Shown here: positions 29,285 through 38,024 of the stretch, piece after piece
Layout of the letters: each line of letters opens with the position of its first letter
Position numbering within the stretch: position 1 is the stretch's first letter
Source of the DNA: Streptococcus suis
GTDB taxonomy: Bacteria; Bacillota; Bacilli; Lactobacillales; Streptococcaceae
Reading direction: 5' to 3'
Assembly: GCF_019794555.1 (NCBI RefSeq)
Contig: NZ_JAIMEP010000015.1
Location: forward strand, 1-50,975
Length of the DNA stretch: 50,975 bases
Position numbers and translations under genes: made by a program
The notes under the pieces: generated by a model
The model's database searches: none
The model's input: only the letters and a program-made list of their open reading frames with translations
Told to the model about the DNA's origin: nothing

Positions 29285-29654
29285 ATTATTGAAAAAAATA
29301 TATTATGGGGCAGTGAGATTAAAATGGGGAGTTGAATCCTCTTTTTGTGTTACTTGCGAACATGGACGAGTGATTTACTGTGTAAAGTTGCTAAATTTTT
29401 AGGTATAATATGGAACTGTTGAACAGCAGATATGAAGATATTAAAAAGTTAGGAAAAAACTTCATACACAACACAATTTATTAGTTAAGAAAAGCTCTAA
29501 AACGTTGATTTTTCAGCATTTATAGAGCTTTTTATTTTTAAACTGATAAACTTGAGTCAAACCAGTTGAACTGAATCTATATAGAATTTTTTATTTCCTA
29601 AAAATGTTACAATTCTGTGATATAATATGCTCAATAAGTAAAAGGAGTTCACAA
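29285..29654. other. gap after thiE with terminator and next promoter
   Basis: This 370-bp stretch has no credible gene. A terminator AAAAGCTCTA / TAGAGCTTTTT (29490-29533) with a 21-nt loop closes the thiamine operon. An extended -10 (TGATATAAT near 29618-29626) and AAAGGAG at 29641-29647 belong to the nucleotidase gene. Confidence 0.65.
29490..29534 (+). terminator. terminator of the thiamine operon
   Basis: The AAAAGCTCTA / TAGAGCTTTTT stem has a long loop followed by T-rich sequence. It is about 200 bp after thiE, so the operon may have a long 3' tail. Confidence 0.65.
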
Positions 29655-30338
29655 TTGCACTACAAACATTTATTATTCGATCTTGACCATACTCTTCTTG
29701 ATTTTAGTCGGGGGGAGGAGGTGGCTCTGACACAGTTTTTGACTTCGATGGAGGTTGAGGATATTCAAGCTTTTAAAGAAGTCTATCGTCCGCTCAATCG
29801 GGGCATGTGGAAGGATTTAGAAAAAGGCTTGATCACAAAGAAAGAGTTGATCAACACTCGTTTTTCACGGACCTTTGCTCACTTTGGTCGTCAGGTTGAT
29901 GGGACGGAGATGGCTTTGCGATACCAAGAGTTTATAGGACGGCAGGGACAAATTTTTGCAGGAGCGGATAAGCTATTGCAAGAGCTGACCGAGCGTGGGT
30001 ATCAGATTTATGCGGCGACCAACGGTGTGACCTATATTCAGGAAAATCGCTTGCTTCACTCGCCCATCCAACCTTATTTTAAAGAAGTATTTATTTCAGA
30101 ACAGATGGGGACGCAAAAGCCTTCGGCGGATTTTTATGAAAAAATAGCAGAGCAGATTGCAGGTTTTCAATTTGAACAAGCATTGATGATTGGAGACAGC
30201 TTAACTGCAGATATCCAAGGTGGGAATAATGCTGGTATGGATACTGTTTGGTATAATCCTTCTAACCTGATAAACAATAGTAAGGCCATTCCGACCTATA
30301 CAATTCACAGTTATCAAGAATTACTAGAAATGTTATAA
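29655..30338 (+). CDS. YjjG-like HAD nucleotidase
   Basis: This 227-residue HAD phosphatase starts with TTG at 29655. AAAGGAG is 7 bases upstream and the protein then begins MHYKHLLFDLDHTLLDFSRG, which is the family start. Motif I is FDLDHTLLD, motif II is the Thr in YAATNG, motif III is the Lys in MGTQKPSADFY and motif IV is MIGDSLTADIQGG. This pattern is that of YjjG/YfnB nucleotidases, which dephosphorylate noncanonical or damaged pyrimidine nucleotides. No ATG start is available near the ribosome site in this frame. Confidence 0.87.
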   Translation: MHYKHLLFDLDHTLLDFSRGEEVALTQFLTSMEVEDIQAFKEVYRPLNRGMWKDLEKGLITKKELINTRFSRTFAHFGRQVDGTEMALRYQEFIGRQGQIFAGADKLLQELTERGYQIYAATNGVTYIQENRLLHSPIQPYFKEVFISEQMGTQKPSADFYEKIAEQIAGFQFEQALMIGDSLTADIQGGNNAGMDTVWYNPSNLINNSKAIPTYTIHSYQELLEML

Positions 30339-30390
30339 AATCGACTATTTCCATCTAAATGGTTGAGAAAAGTGTAGCAAAGGAGAAAGT

Positions 30391-31152
30391 GTGAAGAGAA
30401 TATTGAAAGCTATTCGACCCCAAAAATCACTGAAAGTATTAAACTGGCTAGATGTGTTTGTCCTGACTGCAATCTTATTTGGCAATGCAATTTATACCTC
30501 GACCATGCAATGGATTGCATCTTTTTCTGCGACAGAAGTAGTGGAAAATGGAGTACAAAGCTTTACCGCAGCAGACAATTGGTGGGCATTGACCAATCAA
30601 GGAAAACTGTTTTTGTTTGCCTTGGTTTATTTGCTGATTCGGAATTATGATTTCAAGCAACTAAAGGTAAAATTAGAATGGACCGTTTTACTCTGGGGAC
30701 CACTGATTTTTATCGGTGCTGGTTTGATTAGTGACTTGGCATTTACAGCCTTTTCTTACCTTCCAGGGATTTCTGGAGGATATAACTATCTCGGATATCT
30801 CCCTTATTATAATTGGGATATCATGACGGTGATAAATCGCTTCTTAGCGGTTGATTATAGTACAGTTGTTTATGCTTTGTTTAATGGCTTTTACGAAGAA
30901 TTCTTTTTCCTAGGTTTATTGTTGAGTACTGACACAAAGAAACGCTCTCTCGTATTGCTTTTTTCAACCATTGTCCGAACTTCATTCCATACCTATCAAG
31001 GATTGGTTTCAGCCTTAGTAATAGGTGTGCCTTTTGGTTTGTTTTACTATTATATGTATAGAAAGAAAAATGATAATCTCATGCCTTACTTCCTAGGACA
31101 TGCTCTGGCAGATATGGTTGGCACTAGCTTCCTGTCCCTATTTATTGGGTAG
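30391..31152 (+). CDS. CPBP-family intramembrane protease-like protein
   Basis: This 253-residue polytopic membrane protein starts with GTG behind AAAGGAG. The C-terminal half carries the CPBP/Abi motifs: NGFYEEFFFLGLL with Glu169-Glu170, TSFHTYQG with His200, and FLGHALADMVG with His237. The usual motif 1 is EExxxR; here the Arg position is Leu (EEFFFL), so the active site is not canonical. Related streptococcal genes are linked to bacteriocin immunity or prenyl-protein processing, but no bacteriocin genes are nearby. The TAG stop abuts the first base of a RUP-like element. Confidence 0.8.
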   Translation: MKRILKAIRPQKSLKVLNWLDVFVLTAILFGNAIYTSTMQWIASFSATEVVENGVQSFTAADNWWALTNQGKLFLFALVYLLIRNYDFKQLKVKLEWTVLLWGPLIFIGAGLISDLAFTAFSYLPGISGGYNYLGYLPYYNWDIMTVINRFLAVDYSTVVYALFNGFYEEFFFLGLLLSTDTKKRSLVLLFSTIVRTSFHTYQGLVSALVIGVPFGLFYYYMYRKKNDNLMPYFLGHALADMVGTSFLSLFIG

Positions 31153-31316
31153 TATAGTCATTTGAATTAGCTTTGATACTTCGTCACTTTCGTCTTGCCG
31201 TACTCTACGAAAGTGACTTGTTTCTCAAGTCTCATTTCCAACCTAGAACAGCCTTTAGGCTGTTCTAGCAACCTGCGCCTCGGTTCCTTGTCTGAAAGCT
31301 AATTCATTCGACTATA
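31153..31316 (-). repeat. RUP-like miniature element, long form (reverse orientation)
   Basis: A 164-bp element whose ends form imperfect inverted repeats of 22 bp: TATAGTCatt then TGAATTAGCTTT on one side, TATAGTCgaa then TGAATTAGCTTT on the other. The interior has a hairpin AGAACAGCC / GGCTGTTCT and paired CACTTTCGT and ACGAAAGTG segments. The shared TACGGCAAG core and TA ends are those of the pneumococcal RUP family, thought to be moved in trans by an IS630-type transposase. No such transposase is in this window. Confidence 0.85.
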
Positions 31317-31324
31317 AATAGCAT

Positions 31325-31350
31325 TCTTCGAATAATGAAAATCCCATGGA
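31325..31350. terminator. left half of a terminator hairpin split by the IS3-family element
   Basis: The arm CGAATAATGAAAATCCCATG plus GAA (31328-31350) pairs with TTCCATGGGATTTTTATTAT plus TCG at 33048-33070, apart from one mismatch. Without the IS, the two arms would form a 23-bp stem with a loop of about ten bases, at the 3' end of the MetE-like gene. Confidence 0.7.
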
Positions 31351-31431
31351 ATTCCTCTTTGATATACTCCCCTTATAGTGGACAGTGAAAAAACAAAAAT
31401 TTTCACTAGAAACTATAAAGGGAGTTTTATC

Positions 31432-32118
31432 ATGTCCAAAAGAAGTCCAAAATCTGTCTCTGAGAAACTAGAACTTGTTCTACTTCACTCGGAAGAAGGG
31501 AAATCAATTAGTTGGTTAGCTAGGCGCCATGGTGTGTCTAACGACACTCTATCAAACTGGGTTCGGAAATACAAAGAAGCTGGTGTTGAGGGGCTAGAGG
31601 AAAGCCGTCGCTGGATGAAGTATAGTAAGGAACTAAAGGAACAAGCTGTTTCCGACTATCTTGATGGTTTGGGAAGTCTCAAAGATCTGACCAAAAAATA
31701 TGGAATTTCTGACCCTCGTGTTCTCAGATCATGGATAAAAAGTTATACTAGTGGTAAAGAATTGAAAGCTACTAGTAGAGGAATGAGTCGCATGAAACAA
31801 GGACGCAAGACAACATTTGACGAACGGGTTGAGATTGTCAATTTTACCCTTGCCCACGAGAAAGATTACCAAGGGGCTGTTGAGAAGTATGGTGTTTCCT
31901 ACCAACAGGTATATTCTTGGGTCAGAAAGTTCGAAAAGGAGGGTTCTAACGGCCTCCTAGACCGTCGTGGAAAAGGTCTGGAAAGCAAGCCTAATCTGAC
32001 TCCAGAAGAAGAGTTACGCCTAAAAATCAAGCAACAGGAAGAACGGATTAAGTATCTTGAAATGGAGAACGGCCTGCTAAAAAAGTTAGAAGAAATCAAG
32101 CGACGAAACCGATGGTAA
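31432..32118 (+). CDS. IS3-family transposase OrfA (DNA-binding part)
   Basis: This 228-residue protein has three successive helix-turn-helix units: SEKLELVLLHSEEGKSISWL with GVSNDTLSNWVRKYKE at about 10-50, LKDLTKKYGISDPRVLRSW near 85-103, and AVEKYGVSYQQVYSWVRKFE near 165. These bind the terminal repeats. The end (KIKQQEERIKYLEMENGLLK) is a leucine-zipper-like coiled coil used for OrfA/OrfAB multimers. I chose the ATG at 31432 behind GGGAG; an upstream in-frame GTG starts inside the terminal repeat. A slippery A-AAA-AAG at 32079-32085 allows the -1 shift into OrfB. Confidence 0.95.
   Translation: MSKRSPKSVSEKLELVLLHSEEGKSISWLARRHGVSNDTLSNWVRKYKEAGVEGLEESRRWMKYSKELKEQAVSDYLDGLGSLKDLTKKYGISDPRVLRSWIKSYTSGKELKATSRGMSRMKQGRKTTFDERVEIVNFTLAHEKDYQGAVEKYGVSYQQVYSWVRKFEKEGSNGLLDRRGKGLESKPNLTPEEELRLKIKQQEERIKYLEMENGLLKKLEEIKRRNRW
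32079..32085 (+). promoter_or_regulatory. -1 ribosomal frameshift site of the IS
   Basis: The heptamer A AAA AAG is in the correct phase of OrfA. The -1 frame is open from here to the OrfB start and continues to the OrfB stop. Confidence 0.85.
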
Positions 32119-33002
32119 GACTAGGTCGCCACTTGGAATCCTTCCAAGCGATTAAAGAATATGCGGAAGAACAGAAAGAGGCTTCTATCAGCCACTTGTG
32201 CCGTATTCTAAAGGTATCTCGCTCAGGCTACTATAAGTGGTTACAACACCAGGAAACAGCTTCTGAACAGGAAAATTTAGGATTGATGAATGTCATCAAG
32301 GAACTTCATAGCCAACATAATGGTATTCTTGGTTATCGTCGTATGACGCTATTTGTCAATCGCAAGCTTGGAACAAGCTGCAACAAGAAACGGATTCGAC
32401 GATTGATGCACATTTTAGGCATTCGTTCCATTATCAGAAGAGCTAAGGGCTACTGTACCAAGACCAGCTTTGTCAATGTAGAATACAACATTCTCAACCG
32501 TGATTTTACAGCTACTGCCCCCAATCAGAAATGGTGTACAGATGTGACTTTCTTGAAGTACGGTCTCAGTTGTAAGGCCTATTTGAGTGCTATTAAGGAC
32601 CTCTACGACGGCTCAATTGTCGCTTATGTGGTCGGTCAGTTGAATGATAATGAATTGGTATTAGAAACACTTCGTAAAGCCCGAAAAGCTAATCCTGAAG
32701 CGACACCATTGATTCACAGCGACCGAGGTTCGCAATATACTTCGAAAGATTATTACCGTTTAACGACCAAGTATCAGATGACCCGCTCCATGTCTCGTGT
32801 TGGTAAGTGTATTGACAACGCACCAATTGAGAGCTTCTTTGGGCACTTTAAGACGGAGTGCTATGATTTGAAGAAGTATAAGACTTTTGAGGAGCTGGTG
32901 TCAGATATTGATGCCTACATCTATTTTTATAATCATCAACGATTTCAAGAACGCAACAACGGCCTTGCCCCTCTTGAAATGAGGAACAAGGCCGTCGCCT
33001 AA
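32112..33002 (+). CDS. IS3-family transposase OrfB (DDE catalytic part)
   Basis: This 296-residue integrase-core protein has an N-terminal HTH_21 segment (ISHLCRILKVSRSGYYKWLQ) and HNGILGYRRMTLFVN. The catalytic triad residues lie in WCTDVTFLKYG (Asp), LIHSDRGSQYTSKDYY (Asp) and APIESFFGHFKTECYD (Glu). It is in the -1 frame relative to OrfA and open back through the slippery site at 32079-32085, so it is normally made as an OrfAB fusion. The isolated ATG at 32112 may not be used. Confidence 0.95.
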   Translation: MVRLGRHLESFQAIKEYAEEQKEASISHLCRILKVSRSGYYKWLQHQETASEQENLGLMNVIKELHSQHNGILGYRRMTLFVNRKLGTSCNKKRIRRLMHILGIRSIIRRAKGYCTKTSFVNVEYNILNRDFTATAPNQKWCTDVTFLKYGLSCKAYLSAIKDLYDGSIVAYVVGQLNDNELVLETLRKARKANPEATPLIHSDRGSQYTSKDYYRLTTKYQMTRSMSRVGKCIDNAPIESFFGHFKTECYDLKKYKTFEELVSDIDAYIYFYNHQRFQERNNGLAPLEMRNKAVA

Positions 33003-33064
33003 TCATTTATTATTTCATTGTCCACTTGACAGGGAGCTGTTCACTTTGTTCCATGGGATTTTTA

Positions 33065-34213
33065 TTATTCGTTCCAGAATTTGCTTGCAATATCTTGACC
33101 TTGTTTGATTTTAGCCCATTGTTGTGGAATGGCCAATTCATTACCAGAGTCACATGAAGCAAAACCGCATTGGTGAGAGAGGTAAAGACGTTCTTTAGGG
33201 ATGATTTTACTAGCTTCTTCTAATAGTTTATAGACACGCTCTTCATCATCTAAATCGGTTGTCTTACTTGACAGAAGACCAAGAACAACTTCTGCATTTT
33301 TATCGCGTAAGCTTTCTAAGGCTTTCAAATCACCTGCACGCTCATCATCCCATTCAAGGAAGAAGCGGTCGTAGTGCTGATCACGCAAGAATTTTTCAGC
33401 GATTGCCTCATAAGTCCCACCAGCGGCATGACGACTTTCGTAGTTACCACGGCAGTTGTGAGTCCAGACAGTAAGACCAAGTGAATGTGCATAGTCAACG
33501 ACTTCATTATTTATATTGACAAAGGCATCTGCTAAATCAGCTAGTCCTGCATTGCCTTCAGCAAAGAAACTTGCAGGATTACTTTCATCAAAAAGTTCCC
33601 AGAGACAGTCGTCGAACTGAATAATGGTGCCACCAGCAGTTTTATAGTCATCAAGGAATTCTTTATAAGCTTGAATGAGACCGTTTTTTAAATCATCGGC
33701 AGTTGCATATACTTGACCTTCGCCATACAATCCATCAAAAACAGCAAGTTCAGTGTAGGCATGAGCTGGGCCCCATACAGTCAATTTTGTTTGCGTATCT
33801 TCAGCTAGCTCACTCACTTTTTTAAAGATTTCAATAAAGTGGTGGTTCTTACCAGATAATTCTTCAGTGATGCGGATACCTATGTCTTTTCTTGTTTCAA
33901 AGTGACCGCCATCATGGTCTTTAAAGGTATATCCATGATCAGCAATATACCGTTCAATACCTTTCAAGCCCCATACAAAGTCAAGGTGCCACATAGATTT
34001 AGAATATTCTCCGTCAGTTAGGATATCAATTCCTTTTTCTTTTTGTTCCTTTACGATTGATTCGATGGCTACTGTTTCAGTTTCTTGATATCCAGAGAAG
34101 TCACTATAAAAAGGATAATGGATATCATCTCTATGTTCGATTTGTGTCTTGTAGTCACGCAATTCTGCTGGACGTAGAAGGGAACCCACTAGTTGAAATC
34201 TTGATGTTGTCAT
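33065..34213 (-). CDS. MetE-like (YxjG/YxjH) methionine synthase-family protein
   Basis: This 382-residue protein corresponds to the C-terminal catalytic half of cobalamin-independent methionine synthase. It starts RFQLVGSLLRPAELRDYK and has IDILTDGEYSKSMWHLDF, a TIM-barrel core, and the zinc site HNCRGNYESR, FFLEWDDERAGD and LYLSHQCGFASCDSGN. With His, two Cys and Glu, the site appears complete. Such short proteins transfer methyl groups to homocysteine, with a donor that may differ from the triglutamyl folate of MetE. An MtaR-like palindrome lies upstream, consistent with methionine control. Its downstream terminator has been split by the IS at 31360-33043. Confidence 0.9.
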   Translation of the reverse strand: MTTSRFQLVGSLLRPAELRDYKTQIEHRDDIHYPFYSDFSGYQETETVAIESIVKEQKEKGIDILTDGEYSKSMWHLDFVWGLKGIERYIADHGYTFKDHDGGHFETRKDIGIRITEELSGKNHHFIEIFKKVSELAEDTQTKLTVWGPAHAYTELAVFDGLYGEGQVYATADDLKNGLIQAYKEFLDDYKTAGGTIIQFDDCLWELFDESNPASFFAEGNAGLADLADAFVNINNEVVDYAHSLGLTVWTHNCRGNYESRHAAGGTYEAIAEKFLRDQHYDRFFLEWDDERAGDLKALESLRDKNAEVVLGLLSSKTTDLDDEERVYKLLEEASKIIPKERLYLSHQCGFASCDSGNELAIPQQWAKIKQGQDIASKFWNE

Positions 34214-34294
34214 TTGTAAATCTCTCTTTCACTTATTACTGAACTAATTCTACCCCAGTTTGCTTTATTTGAAAAATAGTTATTTTGAGTCAAA

Positions 34295-34317
34295 AGATAT
34301 AGTTGTTCGCTATATCT
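34295..34317 (-). promoter_or_regulatory. MtaR/CmbR-like operator upstream of the MetE-like gene
   Basis: The AGATATAG-ttgttcg-CTATATCT inverted repeat contains TATAGTTGTTCGCTATA. This matches the streptococcal methionine-regulator box TATAGTTTSAAACTATA except for a few central positions. It is about 85 bp upstream of the gene. Inference from consensus recalled from memory. Confidence 0.5.
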
Positions 34318-34415
34318 CATTTTTAGATTTCTAAAATGCTTTTTCTGGGGGCAGAACTATGGTATAATTTTCTTTGCAGAAAACCGAACGTTTGGAAAAA
34401 GTTTAGGGGAGAAAA

Positions 34416-35582
34416 ATGAAAAAACACTTCAGTTTTATTTTATTAGGGATTATGATGTTAGGTGTGGTAATGAGGGCACCCTTTACAGCCTTGCCAGCAG
34501 TCCTCACAGATATTGCCTCTGGGTTGGGTGTTGAAGTGAGTTCACTCGGCATTTTAACTTCGATTCCCTTGATCATGTTTGCACTATGTTCATCAATAGC
34601 GCCACGTATGGCGGCAAAATTTGGCTTGGAACGTTTAATGGCCATTGTACTTGTGGTTATGGTTATTGGTTCTGGATTGAGGGTCTTCAACCTCCAAACA
34701 CTTTTCATCGGTACCATGATGATCGGAGCTAGTATCGCATTTATTAATGTCTTGTTGCCTAGCTTGGTTGCTGCTAATTTCCCGCATAAGATTGGGCTTT
34801 ATACAACCATCTACATTACTCTGATGGGGATTGCCGGAACAGTCGCGTCAATGGTTGCAGTACCAATTGTTTCAGCTACTTCTTGGAAATTTTTTATTTA
34901 TTTGATCACTGGAGTCATCCTCTTAGCTTTACTTATCTGGTTACCAAATGTGAAGAACAATCATATGTTTGTGACTGGCAACCAATCAGAGAAAACAAGT
35001 TCTCTATGGAAAAATAAGGCTGCCATTGCCTTTCTTATTTTTGGTGGGTTGCAATCCGTCTTGTTCTACACAGAAGTCACTTGGTTACCAACCATTTCGC
35101 AATCTATTGGATTTTCAAAAGCAGAAGCAGGATTGATGTCTGGGATTTATAACTTGGCCGCCATACCAATGTCTTCAATCATTACAACTCTACTTTCGCG
35201 TCAGACGAAAGAATCTCGCAGGAACATCATGCTCCTCATCTCTTTGATTACATTAGTGGGCTTGGCCCTTATGGTAATCACTCCAAAAAACTTTTTTGCT
35301 TGGACAATTATTCATATCGTACTCAGTGTTTCCAATGCATCACTCTTTCCATATATGATGCTCAGCTTTACCATGAAAACCAGTAACAGTCAGGCAACAG
35401 CTCGCTTATCAGGTATGGTACAAACAGGTGGCTACTTAATTGCAGCATTTGGTCCAGGTCTCTTAGGCTACAGTTTTCCAATTTTTGGTAGTTGGTTACC
35501 CTTAATTCTATCATTGGCTACTGTAACCTTGTTGATGATGTGGACGATTGTATTGATTGAAAAAGAAGATATCATCATTTAG
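34416..35582 (+). CDS. MFS transporter of the CynX/NimT type
   Basis: This 388-residue protein has about 12 membrane segments. The N-terminus LLGIMMLGVVMRAPFTALPA and the loop APRMAAKFGLERLMAI fit the cyanate/2-nitroimidazole-type permeases of the major facilitator superfamily, which usually export small anions or drugs. It is monocistronic, with its own extended -10 (TGGTATAAT near 34360) and GGGGAG before the ATG. The substrate is unknown. Confidence 0.87.
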   Translation: MKKHFSFILLGIMMLGVVMRAPFTALPAVLTDIASGLGVEVSSLGILTSIPLIMFALCSSIAPRMAAKFGLERLMAIVLVVMVIGSGLRVFNLQTLFIGTMMIGASIAFINVLLPSLVAANFPHKIGLYTTIYITLMGIAGTVASMVAVPIVSATSWKFFIYLITGVILLALLIWLPNVKNNHMFVTGNQSEKTSSLWKNKAAIAFLIFGGLQSVLFYTEVTWLPTISQSIGFSKAEAGLMSGIYNLAAIPMSSIITTLLSRQTKESRRNIMLLISLITLVGLALMVITPKNFFAWTIIHIVLSVSNASLFPYMMLSFTMKTSNSQATARLSGMVQTGGYLIAAFGPGLLGYSFPIFGSWLPLILSLATVTLLMMWTIVLIEKEDIII

Positions 35583-35630
35583 TCACAACTTCCCACAAGT
35601 CTCTTGATTATTTGGGGATTTAATAAAAAC

Positions 35631-35659
35631 AAAAAAAGCTGGACATTTGCCAGCTTTTT
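35631..35659 (-). terminator. terminator of the DUF3042 gene (works on both strands)
   Basis: The AAAAAGCTGG / CCAGCTTTTT stem has a 7-nt loop. Its right arm overlaps the stop codon of the DUF3042 gene. The A-run/T-run on both sides suits termination of the MFS transcript as well. Confidence 0.75.
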
Positions 35660-35828
35660 AATGTGCCACACGGCGACGTGCAGCTTTTTTACGATTTTCC
35701 TCAATGAAAGCTTCTTTCTTTTCTTCTGGTTCAATGATTGTTTTATGAACGGTGAAGACTGCGCCTGCTGCAAGAGCGACTGTAGAAAGAACACCTGTCA
35801 AGAAACCTTTGCCAAAACCTTTAGCCAT
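35658..35828 (-). CDS. DUF3042 small membrane-associated protein
   Basis: This 56-residue protein starts MAKGFGKGFLTGVLSTVALA. One hydrophobic glycine-rich segment (about 8-26) is followed by a charged tail (EPEEKKEAFIEENRKKAARR). Length and pattern fit DUF3042, a small family of Firmicutes often near miaA. The start is set by AAAGGAG just before the ATG at 35828; a longer frame to 35888 lacks such a site and overlaps the miaA promoter region. Function unknown. Confidence 0.83.
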   Translation of the reverse strand: MAKGFGKGFLTGVLSTVALAAGAVFTVHKTIIEPEEKKEAFIEENRKKAARRRVAH

Positions 35829-35896
35829 AGTGAATTCTCCTTTACTTGTGTTATAATAGATTTTAGCGAAAAAACAAAATATTTTCAAGGAAAAAG

Positions 35897-36781
35897 ATGA
35901 AAACTAAAGTTATTGTGGTCATTGGACCGACAGCGGTAGGAAAAACTGCCCTTGGCATAGACTTGGCCCAGCGCTACAATGGAGAAATTATCAGCGGTGA
36001 TAGCCAGCAAGTCTATCGCAAACTGGATATCGGTACAGCAAAAGCTAGCCCTGAAGAGCAGGCTGCTGCGGTTCATCACTTGATTGATGTCCGAGAGGTG
36101 ACCGATGGCTATTCGGCTTATGAATTTGTAGCAGAAGCCAAGGCTTTGATTGCAGACATTACCAGTCGTGGTAAGTTGCCTATTATCGTTGGAGGAACTG
36201 GGCTTTACATTCAGAGCTTGCTTGAAGGCTACCATCTAGGCGGGCTGGTTGACCAAGAGCAAGTTCTTGCTTATCGGGCGGAACTCGACTGCTTGTCTGA
36301 CGAGGATTTGGAAACAATGGCAGAGCAGGCAGGTTTGATGGTCGAGGGAAACAGTCGACGGAGAATCATTCGTGGGTTGGAGTTGAAAAAATTTGGCAAA
36401 AACTTAGAAAATACAGAGTCAGAATATGAGCCTCTTTACATCTGCCTGACGGATGACAGACAGGTTCTTTACGACCGCATCAATCAGCGAGTGGATAAGA
36501 TGATGGCGGCGGGCTTACTAGATGAAGTTAGCTGGCTCTACCAAGAACACCCAGAAGCCCAAGCTGCTATGGGAATTGGCTACAAGGAGTTTTTCCCCTA
36601 CTTAGCAGGTCAAATCAGCCTAGAAGAAGCAGTTGATAAGGTCAAGCAAAATAGCCGCCGCTTTGCCAAACGCCAATTGACCTGGTTCAGAAATCGGATG
36701 CAGGTTCCCTTTTATTCAGTAGGCGAGCCAGATTACAAGTCGCAGATTTTCACTGCCGTGGAGGAATTTTTAAATGATTGA
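35897..36781 (+). CDS. miaA: tRNA dimethylallyltransferase
   Basis: This 294-residue enzyme adds an isopentenyl group to A37 of tRNAs reading UNN codons. It has the P-loop [18 protein letters not shown] (6-23), [17 protein letters not shown] with the substrate Asp, [18 protein letters not shown], and the C-terminal [11 protein letters not shown] and [13 protein letters not shown]. It is slightly short but complete. It heads an operon of five genes that overlap by 1-17 bases or more, starting with hflX (8-bp overlap). Confidence 0.96.
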   Translation: MKTKVIVVIGPTAVGKTALGIDLAQRYNGEIISGDSQQVYRKLDIGTAKASPEEQAAAVHHLIDVREVTDGYSAYEFVAEAKALIADITSRGKLPIIVGGTGLYIQSLLEGYHLGGLVDQEQVLAYRAELDCLSDEDLETMAEQAGLMVEGNSRRRIIRGLELKKFGKNLENTESEYEPLYICLTDDRQVLYDRINQRVDKMMAAGLLDEVSWLYQEHPEAQAAMGIGYKEFFPYLAGQISLEEAVDKVKQNSRRFAKRQLTWFRNRMQVPFYSVGEPDYKSQIFTAVEEFLND

Positions 36782-38024
36782 AACGCAGAAAGAACAAGAA
36801 CGCGCCCTCCTGGTTGGAGTGGAATTACAGCAGACAGATAATTTTGACATGTCCATGGAGGAGTTGGCAAGTCTTGCCAAGACGGCTGGCGCTCTGGTAA
36901 AGGGAGTCTACACTCAAAAACGTGAAAAATACGACAGCAAGACCTTTGTTGGCTCAGGGAAATTGGATGAAATTGCCCAGATGGTCGAAGCTGACGAGAT
37001 TGATACCGTCATTGTCAATAACCGACTGACGCCCCGTCAGAATGTCAATTTGGAGGAGATTCTGGGGGTTAAGGTCATCGACCGGATGCAGTTGATCTTG
37101 GATATTTTTGCCATGCGGGCACGGAGTCACGAGGGAAAACTGCAGGTCCACTTGGCCCAGCTCAAGTACATGTTGCCACGCTTGGTTGGACAAGGTATCA
37201 TGCTTAGCCGTCAGGCAGGTGGTATCGGCTCTCGTGGACCAGGTGAAAGCCAGTTGGAGCTTAACCGTCGGAGTATCCGCAATCAAATTCATGACATCGA
37301 ACGCCAACTCAAAACGGTGGAGAAGAACCGAGCGACTGTCCGTGAACGCCGTCTGCAATCAGGCGTCTTCAAAATCGGTTTGATTGGCTACACCAACGCT
37401 GGCAAGTCCACGATTATGAATGCCATGACGGATAAGCGACAGTACGAGGCGGACGAACTCTTTGCCACACTTGATGCCACGACCAAGCAGATAAACTTGG
37501 CGGACAAGTTCAACGTGACCCTGACTGACACGGTTGGTTTTATTCAGGATCTGCCGACTGAGTTGATTTCAGCATTCAAGTCCACCTTGGAGGAGTCCAT
37601 GAATGTGGACCTCCTGCTCCATGTCATCGACGCCTCTGACCCCAATCACAGTGAGCAGGAGCAGGTGGTCTTAGATATTCTCAAGGACTTGGATATGCTG
37701 GACATTCCTCGTCTGGCCCTTTACAACAAGCTGGACAAGACCGATGACAGCTTTACCCCTAGTCAGTTTCCGCATGTCATGCTGTCCGCTAAAGATGAAA
37801 ATGCCAAAGGCCATATTCAGATGATGGTCTTGGCCAAGATTAAGACTATGTTTGAACGATTTGAGGTCAGGGTTCCACTTGCTGAATCTTATAAATTGCA
37901 TGATTTAGCAACACTTGCCCTGATAGAAAATCGGACCTATGAAGAGGATGTGGAAGTGGTATCAGGCTATATCGCTTCCGCTAATAAATGGAAGTTGGAA
38001 GAATTTTATGACGGATTATCTTGA
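36774..38024 (+). CDS. hflX: ribosome-associated GTPase HflX
   Basis: This 416-residue GTPase splits or rescues stalled 70S ribosomes under stress. The N-terminal HflX domain has [20 protein letters not shown] and [34 protein letters not shown] is the linker signature. The G domain has G1 [15 protein letters not shown] near 200, G3 [10 protein letters not shown] and G4 NKLD. The start overlaps miaA by 8 bases. Length is typical. Confidence 0.96.
   Translation: MIETQKEQERALLVGVELQQTDNFDMSMEELASLAKTAGALVKGVYTQKREKYDSKTFVGSGKLDEIAQMVEADEIDTVIVNNRLTPRQNVNLEEILGVKVIDRMQLILDIFAMRARSHEGKLQVHLAQLKYMLPRLVGQGIMLSRQAGGIGSRGPGESQLELNRRSIRNQIHDIERQLKTVEKNRATVRERRLQSGVFKIGLIGYTNAGKSTIMNAMTDKRQYEADELFATLDATTKQINLADKFNVTLTDTVGFIQDLPTELISAFKSTLEESMNVDLLLHVIDASDPNHSEQEQVVLDILKDLDMLDIPRLALYNKLDKTDDSFTPSQFPHVMLSAKDENAKGHIQMMVLAKIKTMFERFEVRVPLAESYKLHDLATLALIENRTYEEDVEVVSGYIASANKWKLEEFYDGLS

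Larger units (their letters stand above)
31360..33043 (+). mobile_element. complete IS3-family (IS150-like) insertion sequence
   Basis: The element has related ends, left TGATATACTCCCC followed by AGTGGACAGTGAAA, and right (read inward) TGAACAGCTCCC followed by AGTGGACAATGAAA. The terminal TG/CA is typical of IS3. The flanking trinucleotide CTT is repeated at 31357-31359 and 33044-33046, a 3-bp target duplication. Both overlapping frames and the frameshift signal are intact, so it may be active. Confidence 0.88.

Noticed and set aside
29285..29654. Small gene after thiE (about 60 codons from 29220)
   Set aside because: It starts within thiE in another frame, has no ribosome site and has a composition like intergenic DNA.
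31379..33024. Shorter boundaries for the IS at the TGGACA repeats
   Set aside because: The similarity of the two ends extends about 19 bp further out, to TG/CA termini with a 3-bp CTT duplication, as expected for the IS150 group.
35658..35888. Longer start for the DUF3042 gene (76 codons)
   Set aside because: The extra N-terminus is unlike the family, and AAAGGAG marks the internal ATG at 35828.
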